NCBI GenBank assembly: GCA_937903155.1
Contig: CALCZU010000093.1
Span: 1-30,887 of the forward strand
Reading direction: 5' to 3'
DNA length: 30,887 bases
DNA from: an uncultured Bdellovibrionales bacterium
GTDB lineage: Bacteria; Bdellovibrionota; FAC87; UBA2466
Part shown: positions 7,996-15,754 of the stretch, piece after piece
Numbering within the stretch: the stretch's first letter is position 1
Layout: the number at the start of each line of letters is the position of its first letter
The notes under the pieces: model-generated
The model's input: the letters and a program-made list of their open reading frames with translations, nothing else
What the model was told of the DNA's origin: nothing
Database searches by the model: none
Position numbers and translations under genes: made by a program

Positions 7996-10900
7996 ATGCG
8001 ATTTTCTTATCCATACATTTTTATCGTCATCGGACTTCTCGTCTCCGCTTGCATGAAGGATCCTCGAGTCGATCTCAATGCAAACGAAGACTCGATTCTT
8101 TTTATTTCGAGTCCCTCTTCGAGCGCGCGCATTTTCTATGATTATGATTTCGGTGAGATCTATTCGAACCAAGAAAAAACAATGGTTTTTACCCTTAAGA
8201 ACCAAGCAAAACTCATTGCCACCGATTTATCGTTTTCAAAATTCCCCGCCGGTATCACTTTCACCGGCGGAAGTTTTCCCGGAACGGGTGGAACATGTAA
8301 AACCGATATCTACCCGGGAGCTTCTTGCACTCTCGCACTGACTTACGCGCCCGCGCTCGGGACTTCTCTTCAAGATGAAATCAGACTCAACTATTTAACG
8401 AATCACAATCAAAATAAAAAATCGCTCAGCGTTCTCACGTTAAAAGGAAATGATAAGTATTTAACTACGCAAGAAGTGTCTACGGTCAGTCCGCTCGTAG
8501 GATCGATTTACGGAAATACATTCGTGACACTCACGGGGCCTTTCTTCCACCCGTTCAGCACCGTGCAACTCGGAGGCGCAAGTTGCAACGGAATTTCTGT
8601 AAGCGCCGATTCTAAAACTTTAACTTGCACCAGCACGAGTCGCGTCGCAGGTCTCGTCGATGTCGTTGTTACCTCACCTGTGGCAAAAGTCGGAACGCTT
8701 CCCGCCGCGTACCGCTATCACGATATTCCATTTTTAACCTCGATTAGCCCCATCGCAGGCGCGATCGCAGGAGGAACGCTTCTTACACTCACGGGGTCCT
8801 CTTTTGTTGCCGGAGCCACGATCACAGTTGGAGGCCTGACCTGTACTTCTCCTACAGTGGTTTCTCCCACTCAAGCCACTTGTATCACTCCAGCGAACTC
8901 CAACGGCGCAAGGGATGTCACTTTTAGAAATGCAGATACTTACAGCGCAACGCTCACAAATGCCTATACCTACCAACCGGCCCCCACTGTCACGTCCGTG
9001 AATATTCCCGGAGGCCCCCTCGCGGGAGGAACGGCGCTTACGATTACAGGAACAAACTTTATGTCTGCGGCAACTGTCACTGTGGGTGGAGTCACTTGTA
9101 CGAGTCCGGTCGTCGTCAATTCGACGACAATCACTTGTACGAATGGTGCCCATGCCGCAGCGACCGTGAATATCGTCGTGACCAACTGGGACAATCAATT
9201 CGGAACTGGAACGAATCTTTATACGTATCGACCGGCCCCGACCGTCACAAACGTTTCGCCTGCGGGGGGAGCACTCGCCGGAGGGACCAGCGTCACCATT
9301 ACGGGCACGGGATTTATCGCAGCCCCTTCAGTCGTGATCGGCGGGAATCCCTGTACATCCGTCGTCGTGAACTCTAGCACTTCGATTACCTGTACCACCG
9401 CTGCGCACGCAGCAGGGGTTACAAGCGTTGTCATTACCAATACTGACAATCAATTTGGAACCGGCACAAATCTTTATACCTATCAACCCGCCCCCACGGT
9501 CTCAAGTGTCTCTCCGATCGCGGGAGCCCTCGGTGGAGGAACGGCGATCACTCTTACGGGAACAAATTTTTTATCTCCCGCGACCGTCACCGTTGGTGGC
9601 GTCACTTGTACAAGTCCGACTGTTGTTAATTCAACGACCATTACTTGCACGACGGGCGCTCATGCAGCAGCAACGACCAGTATCATTGTCACCAACTGGG
9701 ATAATCAAACGGGAACCGGAACGAATCTTTATACCTATCAACCAGCTCCCACTGTCACCAGCGTTTCGCCAAACGGAGGTCTCCCTGCGGGAGGCACGAG
9801 CATTACGATTACCGGAACAAACTTTTTATCTCCTGCAACCGTCACCGTCGGTGGCGTTACCTGCACGAGTCCCACAGTCGTCAATTCAACGACCATCACT
9901 TGTACGACGGGCGCTCATGCAGCAGCAACGACCAGTATTATTGTGACCAACTGGGATAATCAAACCGGAACCGGAACAAATTTGTACACCTATCGACCTG
10001 CTCCAACTGTCACCAGCGTCAGTCTTAACGGAGGTGCCCTCGCTGGAGGAACTAATATCACGGTCACAGGAACAGGGTTTGTCACTGGAGCGACCGTCAC
10101 CGTCGGAGGCGTGACTTGCACCAGCCCTAACGTCACCAATTCTACAACGCTCACGTGTACCACTGGCGCCCATGCTGCCGGGGTCACAAGTATCGTCGTC
10201 ACAAACACGGATACTCAATTCGGAACCGGTACCAATCTTTATACGTATCAACCCGCCCCCACGGTCTCAAGTGTGACGCCGACAGGAGGAGCACTCGCCG
10301 GTGGAACCGCGCTCACAATTACAGGAACAAACTTCCTGTCTCCCGCAACTGTCACCGTCGGTGGAGTCACCTGCACCAGTCCAACGGTCGTCAACTCAAC
10401 GACGATCACGTGCACGACCGGAGCCCATGCAGCGGCAGTCACCGATATCGTCGTGACAAATTGGGATCAGCAAACCGGAACCGGAACGAATCTTTACACC
10501 TATCGACCCGCCCCTACTGTGACAAGCGTCAGTCTCAACGCCGGCGCGTTAGCCGGGGGAACTAATATCACGATCACAGGAACTGGTTTTGTGGCTGCAG
10601 CGACTGTCACTGTCGGAGGCGTTACTTGCACGAGTCCTAACGTCACAAATTCCACAACGATCACTTGTACCACCGGCGCACATGCTGCCGGAGTCACAAG
10701 TATCATCGTCACAAACGCGGACACTCAAAACGGAACGGGAACAAATCTTTACACCTATCAAGCGGCCCCCACGGTCACCAGTGTTTCTCCCACCGCCGGT
10801 GCGCTCGGCGGAGGAACCAGTATCACCCTGACCGGTACCGGATTTTTATCGGCTCCGACTGTTCTAGTCGGCGGCTCGAGTTGCACTTCGATCGTTGTCA

Positions 10901-12804
10901 ATTCAAGTACCTCGATCACGTGCACCACACCTGCACATGCGGCGGGAGTCACAAGCATTGTTGTGACAAACACGGATACTCAATTCGGAACCGGAACCAA
11001 TCTCTACACATTCCAAGCAGCACCCACAGTCACGAGTGTCAATCTCAACGCCGGAGCTCTCGCCGGTGGAACCAGTATCACGATCACGGGCACAGGTTTT
11101 CTGAGCGGTGCAACCGCAACGGTCGGCGGGGTCACTTGCACGACGCCTAACGTCTCCAACGCCACGACGATGACATGTACAACAGGCGCACATGCTGCGG
11201 GAGTGACGAGCATCATCGTGACCAATTCAGATACTCAAACAGGAACCGGTACAAATCTCTATACCTATCAAGCCGCTCCCACCGTTACAATCGCAAGTCC
11301 GAGCGCCGGCGCACTCGCCGGTGGAACGAGCATTTCGATTACAGGAACTGGTTTTGTCACGGCCGCAACCGTCACCGTCGGTGGAGTGGCCTGCACGAGT
11401 CCAAATGTCACCAACAGCACAACGATGACCTGTACGACGGGTGCCCACGCAGCAGGCCTCACAAATATCATCGTGACCAATGCAGATACTCAGTCAGGAA
11501 CAGGAACCAATCTTTACACCTATCAAGCCGCTCCAACAGTTTCGAGTGTCAGTCCGAGCACAGGGCCCACAACTGGAGGAACGGCTCTCACGATCACGGG
11601 AACTGGATTTCTTTCGGGAGCCACCGCACAAGTCGCCGGCAACACTTGTACATCTCCATCTGTTTCCAATTCCACAACTTTTCTTTGTACATCACCCGCA
11701 GGAAGTGCCGGCCTTGTAAACGTCACCGTTACCAATACCGATAACCAGACCGGAACAGGTACTAACGTCTACACTTACTACACACCTGATTCGTGGACGG
11801 CGACGACAACGACCGGAGCGCCTGCCGCTCGTTATTATCATTCAGCACTTTGGGCGAACTCAAAGATGATTGTTTTTGGCGGATGGAATGGGACGACGTA
11901 TTTTAACGACGGAGGACAGTTTGATCCCACAGCGAATTCATGGTCTCTCTTAGCGACGCTATCGGCACCGGCAGGAAGGTACGCTCACACAGCCGTTTGG
12001 TCGAATTCGAAAATGATTATTTTTGGAGGAACAAACGCAGGCAATCTTAATACCGGAGGACAGTACGATCCGGTCGGAAACACCTGGACAGCGACATCAA
12101 CGGTAGGTGCACCTTCGCAACGTGCGTATCACACCGCGATTGCATCGAGTTCGAAAATGGTCGTGTTCGGAGGATTTGGCGGAACTTACTTAAACGACGG
12201 CGGTCAATATGATCCTTCGGCCAATACGTGGACTGCTACGTCGACAAACGGCGCTCCCGCAACTCGCCGTTACCACACAGCGATTTGGACAACCTCCAAA
12301 ATGGTTGTCTTTGGCGGAACCAATGCCAGCAATTTAAACGACGGTGGACAATATGATCCGACAGCCAATACCTGGACTGCGATTTCAACCAACGGCGCCC
12401 CTGCCATCCGAAATCTTCACTCGACCGTTTGGAACACTTCTAAAATGCTCGTCTTCGGCGGATTGAACACACTCTACTTAAACTCCGGTGGCCAATACGA
12501 TCCGACCGGTAATTCGTGGACGACGATGTCGACTAATGGCGCGCCGGCGCTCCGAAACGAACACACGGCCATCTGGTCAACCGACCGAATGATTGTCTTT
12601 GGCGGATGGGACGGAACCAATCGTTTAAATTCGGGAGGATCTTACGATCCGACGGGTAATACTTGGACCGGTGTCTCGACGACAAATATCCCTGGCATCC
12701 GTGAATTTCACACGGGCGTTTGGACTGGGGCAAAAATGATTATCTGGGGCGGTCGCAGTGGCGCCGCAAGTTATGTCAGTGACGGTGGAGTCTATCAACC
12801 CTAA
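7996..12804 (+). CDS. Giant surface lipoprotein: ASH-like domain, 13 IPT/TIG repeats, seven-blade Kelch propeller
   Basis: A 1602-residue protein with lipobox VSAC (Cys19), so it is lipid-anchored and probably on the outer membrane. Residues about 48-150 resemble an ASH/choice-of-anchor Ig domain (FGEIYSNQEKTMVFTLKNQ, later GASCTLALTYAP). Residues about 156-1263 hold 13 IPT/TIG Ig-like repeats of about 85 residues; most carry SVSP, AGGT, ITGTGF and GGVTCTSP. Nearly every repeat has two Cys about 15 residues apart, suggesting one disulphide per repeat. Residues 1267-1602 form seven Kelch-type blades of about 48 residues (H, then MxVFGG, then GGQYDPxxNxW), enough for one closed propeller. The architecture suggests an extended stalk holding a binding head, so adhesion is the likely role (inference). 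The ribosome-binding site is weak. The gene ends 2 bp from a convergent gene. Confidence 0.92.
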   Translation: MRFSYPYIFIVIGLLVSACMKDPRVDLNANEDSILFISSPSSSARIFYDYDFGEIYSNQEKTMVFTLKNQAKLIATDLSFSKFPAGITFTGGSFPGTGGTCKTDIYPGASCTLALTYAPALGTSLQDEIRLNYLTNHNQNKKSLSVLTLKGNDKYLTTQEVSTVSPLVGSIYGNTFVTLTGPFFHPFSTVQLGGASCNGISVSADSKTLTCTSTSRVAGLVDVVVTSPVAKVGTLPAAYRYHDIPFLTSISPIAGAIAGGTLLTLTGSSFVAGATITVGGLTCTSPTVVSPTQATCITPANSNGARDVTFRNADTYSATLTNAYTYQPAPTVTSVNIPGGPLAGGTALTITGTNFMSAATVTVGGVTCTSPVVVNSTTITCTNGAHAAATVNIVVTNWDNQFGTGTNLYTYRPAPTVTNVSPAGGALAGGTSVTITGTGFIAAPSVVIGGNPCTSVVVNSSTSITCTTAAHAAGVTSVVITNTDNQFGTGTNLYTYQPAPTVSSVSPIAGALGGGTAITLTGTNFLSPATVTVGGVTCTSPTVVNSTTITCTTGAHAAATTSIIVTNWDNQTGTGTNLYTYQPAPTVTSVSPNGGLPAGGTSITITGTNFLSPATVTVGGVTCTSPTVVNSTTITCTTGAHAAATTSIIVTNWDNQTGTGTNLYTYRPAPTVTSVSLNGGALAGGTNITVTGTGFVTGATVTVGGVTCTSPNVTNSTTLTCTTGAHAAGVTSIVVTNTDTQFGTGTNLYTYQPAPTVSSVTPTGGALAGGTALTITGTNFLSPATVTVGGVTCTSPTVVNSTTITCTTGAHAAAVTDIVVTNWDQQTGTGTNLYTYRPAPTVTSVSLNAGALAGGTNITITGTGFVAAATVTVGGVTCTSPNVTNSTTITCTTGAHAAGVTSIIVTNADTQNGTGTNLYTYQAAPTVTSVSPTAGALGGGTSITLTGTGFLSAPTVLVGGSSCTSIVVNSSTSITCTTPAHAAGVTSIVVTNTDTQFGTGTNLYTFQAAPTVTSVNLNAGALAGGTSITITGTGFLSGATATVGGVTCTTPNVSNATTMTCTTGAHAAGVTSIIVTNSDTQTGTGTNLYTYQAAPTVTIASPSAGALAGGTSISITGTGFVTAATVTVGGVACTSPNVTNSTTMTCTTGAHAAGLTNIIVTNADTQSGTGTNLYTYQAAPTVSSVSPSTGPTTGGTALTITGTGFLSGATAQVAGNTCTSPSVSNSTTFLCTSPAGSAGLVNVTVTNTDNQTGTGTNVYTYYTPDSWTATTTTGAPAARYYHSALWANSKMIVFGGWNGTTYFNDGGQFDPTANSWSLLATLSAPAGRYAHTAVWSNSKMIIFGGTNAGNLNTGGQYDPVGNTWTATSTVGAPSQRAYHTAIASSSKMVVFGGFGGTYLNDGGQYDPSANTWTATSTNGAPATRRYHTAIWTTSKMVVFGGTNASNLNDGGQYDPTANTWTAISTNGAPAIRNLHSTVWNTSKMLVFGGLNTLYLNSGGQYDPTGNSWTTMSTNGAPALRNEHTAIWSTDRMIVFGGWDGTNRLNSGGSYDPTGNTWTGVSTTNIPGIREFHTGVWTGAKMIIWGGRSGAASYVSDGGVYQP
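8461..11783 (+). repeat. Coding tandem repeat: 13 IPT/TIG units, regular 255-bp period in the later units
   Basis: The units from about 8985 to 11780 keep a strict 85-codon (255-bp) spacing; unit junctions fall near 9495, 9750 and 10005, for example. The first two units are more divergent. Two sub-types mix: one with GTNF and TNWD (units 3, 5, 6, 8), one with GTGF and TNTD/TNAD (units 4, 7, 9-13). Units 6-7 and 8-9 look like copies of one two-unit block. Units 5 and 6 are identical over 61 residues but differ at over 20 synonymous sites. Confidence 0.9.
11794..12801 (+). repeat. Coding tandem repeat: seven Kelch blades (about 144-bp units)
   Basis: Seven units of about 48 codons each start with W(T/S) and contain H(T/S), SKM(I/V)(V/I)FGG, (N/S)xGGxYDP and a closing (A/G)N(T/S). 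The last unit ends with the protein. Seven blades make a complete beta-propeller, and the last blade lacks the closing motif as expected at a C-terminus. Confidence 0.85.
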
Positions 12805-12806
12805 TA

Positions 12807-13478
12807 CTACTCGATGGGACTTGTGGCCGAAGGCTCGCTCTTTTTTTTCACAAATTCTTCTGCTCTTTCGAGATTACTTTCGATGTCTTCTCTATCGATG
12901 TAATGAAATCCTAAATTGATATAGAGACCTTGATTTTTGGCCGACGTTCCCTCAAGAGAGGAACTCATTCCCATCGAATATCGACCCTCGAGATAAAGCG
13001 AGTAGTGATGAGAGAGAAGCGTTTCAAATCCAACCCCTGCAACAATTCCCCCTTCGGAGTTTTTAACTTGATCGCTGCTTAAGGCGGTTTGTGCTCCCGA
13101 GGTGGATGTTTGGTTTCTGGAGAGGATCGTTGCGAGATAGGGCCCAATCAAAAAATACAGTCCCGTTCCGTCCGAGGAAGACTTGATCTTGGGAGTGAGC
13201 GCGAGCTCCAGATAGCTCAGTTGGGTTGAACCTAAGGGGTTCTCGTCTCCTTTTTGAACAGCATAAACACTGGGGACAAAGAATATATGAGAGGATAAGG
13301 GAAACTCGATATCGAGCCCAAATAAGGGTCCCTTTCGATAGTCCGAAGGACTTCCATTCTCATAAGATAATTTCGACAACGATAGGCCTCCAAGCAGACC
13401 AAAAGTCTTTTCAACTTCAGTGGAAGCAAAACCTGCCATCGAAAGAAGCATGAGGCATGAAAGGAGAAGTTTCTTCAT
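12807..13478 (-). CDS. Outer-membrane beta-barrel protein
   Basis: A 223-residue protein with a signal peptide (hydrophobic about residues 4-17, cleavage likely after GFA-S). The mature part has alternating beta strands typical of small porin-like barrels: GLLGGLSLSKLSY, GPLFGLDIEFPL, YLELALTPKI, LYFLIGPYLA, VAGVGFETLL, YSLYLEGRYSMG and GLYINLGFHY. The last strand is followed by a charged helical tail (about residues 195-223) rather than ending in an aromatic residue. Role unknown; such proteins are structural or transport proteins of the outer membrane. It is the last gene of a minus-strand operon, 5 bp after the PilZ gene, and faces the IPT/Kelch gene tail to tail with a 2-bp gap. Confidence 0.8.
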   Translation of the reverse strand: MKKLLLSCLMLLSMAGFASTEVEKTFGLLGGLSLSKLSYENGSPSDYRKGPLFGLDIEFPLSSHIFFVPSVYAVQKGDENPLGSTQLSYLELALTPKIKSSSDGTGLYFLIGPYLATILSRNQTSTSGAQTALSSDQVKNSEGGIVAGVGFETLLSHHYSLYLEGRYSMGMSSSLEGTSAKNQGLYINLGFHYIDREDIESNLERAEEFVKKKSEPSATSPIE

Positions 13479-13483
13479 CTCGA

Positions 13484-14014
13484 TTACGCCGTCCTCGAGA
13501 GTTCCGAAACATCCGCAAACGCGTGGAACATTGCACAGACTCTATCAACCCGATAGCGCATTGAAAGCAAATCCAACCCGGTTAACCAAGGAAGTTTTAC
13601 AAGAAGTTTTTGTAATTGGTCGCGATTAGGTCGCGGTTTATCGAGGAGTTCTTTTAATTCCAAGTAAGCCATTTGTTCTGAAAGAATATACAAATTTAGT
13701 TTAGACCGCTGTTGGTCCGAAACTTCCGTAAACTTTAATCCGATTCCACATTCAATTTCGCACTTTTTCATCTCTTGAACGATGTGCACGACTTTCGCCT
13801 TCAAGCACATACTCTGATTTTCACCCGGAAGCATAAAGTAGAGATAGCCTTCTGTCTCAATCGGAAATGGATTCAGCGTTAGCATAAAAACCCCACCGCG
13901 ACTTAAATTGCCCGAGTGTGCAGTCAGGGCTCGGACTCCATCGGTAAAAATAAGTTTTTCGCCAAAGGGGAGACGGTATTCTTTACGACGTTCGATAAAT
14001 TTTGAGTGTGTCAT
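13484..14014 (-). CDS. PilZ-domain protein (probable cyclic-di-GMP receptor)
   Basis: A 176-residue cytoplasmic protein. The N-terminal PilZ domain (about residues 5-112) has both cyclic-di-GMP binding motifs: RKEYR (Arg10 to Arg14, RxxxR) and NLSRGG (Asn36-x-Ser38-x-x-Gly41, NxSxxG), followed by the usual barrel strands (GVFMLTLNPFP, GIGLKFTEV). Residues about 113-176 form a helical extension of unknown function. Proteins of this type sense cyclic-di-GMP and control motility, surface or predatory behaviour through a partner. It lies between a small membrane protein (7 bp upstream) and an outer-membrane barrel (5 bp downstream), which suggests an envelope-related output; the partner is not known. 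Confidence 0.9.
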   Translation of the reverse strand: MTHSKFIERRKEYRLPFGEKLIFTDGVRALTAHSGNLSRGGVFMLTLNPFPIETEGYLYFMLPGENQSMCLKAKVVHIVQEMKKCEIECGIGLKFTEVSDQQRSKLNLYILSEQMAYLELKELLDKPRPNRDQLQKLLVKLPWLTGLDLLSMRYRVDRVCAMFHAFADVSELSRTA

Positions 14015-14021
14015 AGTTTTC

Positions 14022-14318
14022 CTATTCTAAAAGTTTTTTTACTTGTTCGCGTTCGCGAGGCGAGAGATGTTCGAGATTCACCGAGCGGTCACGCTTCGGT
14101 TTGTGGTTGCGATCGACTTCAAACAGAGAATCTAACCATTCCGGATGATCCATTCCGGCCATCCAGGGAGTGGTTAAAACACTGTGCCCGGTCCAGACAA
14201 AAGAATGTCCGATGCCTTCGATAAAGTAGCGACCAATGGTTTTTTCTCCGATGGGGATTTGACCCAACGTTAAGATCAAAGCCACCCATAGGGTGTTTTT
14301 AGCGACTTTTTTAAACAT
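14022..14318 (-). CDS. Small secreted or membrane-anchored protein, first gene of the PilZ operon
   Basis: A 98-residue protein. A hydrophobic N-terminal segment (about residues 8-22) could be a signal peptide or anchor. The middle is aromatic- and His-rich (YFIEGIGHSFVWTGHSV, then TTPWMAGMDHPEWLDSLF), and the end is charged and helical (LSPREREQVKKLLE). I do not recognise the family. An AGAGAG tract about 8 nt upstream of the ATG supports the start. It precedes the PilZ gene by 7 bp on the same strand and is probably co-transcribed with it. Confidence 0.7.
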   Translation of the reverse strand: MFKKVAKNTLWVALILTLGQIPIGEKTIGRYFIEGIGHSFVWTGHSVLTTPWMAGMDHPEWLDSLFEVDRNHKPKRDRSVNLEHLSPREREQVKKLLE

Positions 14319-14486
14319 AGATTTAACTCTCTGCGGCTAGGTTTGATGAAGAATTGTAGTGAACCATTTTATTTTAGCATATTTGCTTTGAATGAGGTAT
14401 GCCCAGGAATGTAAGAATGATGCGTTAAACAAATTCAATGGATGTGAATGAAAAGTTTGGATACAATATTTAGAAAGGAGCCTCTC

Positions 14487-14981
14487 ATGTCACAGCACGT
14501 TTCTCTAGCGTGCGATGAGGGTACGTGGGTTCCTCTGATTGAGTATTCCATTAAAAGTGGACTCAGCTTAAGCACCATCCGAAGAAAAATAAAGAGCAAT
14601 AGCATTCCGTACAGACTGGATAAGGGGAAGTATTTCATCCTCTTTTCAGACGGGACTGCAACCAGCGCCGAAAATTCTGTGAGCATGGCTCCGGAGTCAA
14701 AGCCTGTGGTGAAACCTACCATTTCACCTCTTTATACGGATAGAAAGCTAAAGCCGAGCGAATCAGAGATTCAGTTTCAACCTTCCCGTGCCCCCTATCG
14801 CGAACCCAAAACGGAAACCCCTCCCGTACAAACAACTCATTCGATGTTTGAACGTCGCTTAAATGAGAAGGACGAACGGATCCGTCACCTTGAAAAACAG
14901 AGCCGCGAAATGCAGGAGCGAATTAACGAACTCCAGCTGCTCGTTCGGGTATTGGAAGAAAAGTACGACGTTCGATACTGA
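14487..14981 (+). CDS. HTH plus coiled-coil protein (MerR/excisionase-like N-terminus)
   Basis: A 164-residue protein when started at ATG 14487, which has an AGGAG about 7 nt upstream; an ATG 39 nt earlier lacks one. Residues about 14-52 (LIEYSIKSGLSLSTIRRKI, then PYRLDKGKYFIL) look like a winged helix-turn-helix of the MerR/excisionase type, with the wing ending in a short beta strand. A disordered Pro/Ser/Thr-rich linker (about 55-118) follows. Residues about 120-164 form a strong coiled coil (ERRLNEKDERIRHLEKQSRE onward). This suggests a dimeric DNA-binding or scaffold protein. The linker and coil suggest polymerisation or a structural role as much as simple repression; the target is unknown. 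TACAAT at 14462-14467 may be its -10. Confidence 0.7.
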   Translation: MSQHVSLACDEGTWVPLIEYSIKSGLSLSTIRRKIKSNSIPYRLDKGKYFILFSDGTATSAENSVSMAPESKPVVKPTISPLYTDRKLKPSESEIQFQPSRAPYREPKTETPPVQTTHSMFERRLNEKDERIRHLEKQSREMQERINELQLLVRVLEEKYDVRY

Positions 14982-15004
14982 ACGCTCTCACTCTCATCCC
15001 TTTC

Positions 15005-15754
15005 ATGACTTCAAAAATTAAACTGATTTTATTTTTCCTTGTCTTTCTTTCGTTACGATTGAATGCGGCGGAACCCCTATGGGATCAAGCCATTGAAAGC
15101 TTGAAGAGCGATCGCTTTGAAGAGGCTTCCACAAAGTTTTCAGAGTGGATTCAACTGAAAGAAGCCGAAGGAATTTCCTCGCCTGAAGCCCACTACAATT
15201 TATTTCTCGCGCAAATGGGCCTCGAAGCTACCGACCGCGCGGTTTTAGAACTGCTTAAAAGTATTCAACTAGAAGCAAATCCGTTTAAAGCGATGGATTC
15301 GATTCACAGCCTTTGTGAAATTCAAAATTCATTGGGAATTAAAGATGGATTTTGTCAGAGCAAAGGATTTATCCTTTCACTTCTCGTCGGAAAGAATAGT
15401 CTTTTACTCACAGCTGTCCTCGCTTTTTGGTTTTGTCTCGCAGGGATTATTTTATTCATCCGAAGACAGAAAGATTTAGGAAGAATCCTCGTAGGAACAG
15501 GTTGCTTTTTTATCGCCATAACGACGATTTTTTACTTCTGCTATCGCCTCAAAGCAAATCTCGCCGTTTTATCCAGTGCGGACAAAACCATCCCCGTTTA
15601 TAAAAACTATAATTTTAAGGAAGATGAGAAAATTGTGGAACTCGCTGCGGGAACGCTAATTGATTTAACCCGTCACGCCAAAGAAAATGCGCAAGAAATA
15701 AGTCAGCCTGTTTTGGGTTGGGTCCTTCAGGAAAACATTCTTACTCTGAAATAA
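15005..15754 (+). CDS. BatE-like exported TPR protein with two membrane segments and an SH3-like end
   Basis: A 249-residue protein. Signal peptide about residues 1-21 (cleavage after NA-A); TPR-type helices at about 24-100 (LWDQAIESLKSDRFEEAS, then EAHYNLFLAQMGLEA). Two membrane helices follow at about 133-153 and 160-180, then an SH3-like beta domain (IPVYKNYNFKEDEKIVELAAGTLIDL and GWVLQENI). TPR, two helices and SH3 is the BatE arrangement of the Bat (aerotolerance/MoxR-linked) clusters, but no bat or moxR genes are next to it, so I give no gene symbol. The tail overlaps the convergent gene at 15741 by 14 bp. No clear ribosome-binding site; no alternative start fits the signal peptide. Confidence 0.7.
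   Translation: MTSKIKLILFFLVFLSLRLNAAEPLWDQAIESLKSDRFEEASTKFSEWIQLKEAEGISSPEAHYNLFLAQMGLEATDRAVLELLKSIQLEANPFKAMDSIHSLCEIQNSLGIKDGFCQSKGFILSLLVGKNSLLLTAVLAFWFCLAGIILFIRRQKDLGRILVGTGCFFIAITTIFYFCYRLKANLAVLSSADKTIPVYKNYNFKEDEKIVELAAGTLIDLTRHAKENAQEISQPVLGWVLQENILTLK

Noticed and set aside
8734..11735. Many long open frames on the minus strand and in other plus frames across the IPT repeats
   Set aside because: They recur with the 255-bp repeat period and their products (Val/Thr/Pro-rich or Asp/Ser/Arg-rich) are reading-frame shadows of the real gene's codon bias; none has a start signal of its own.
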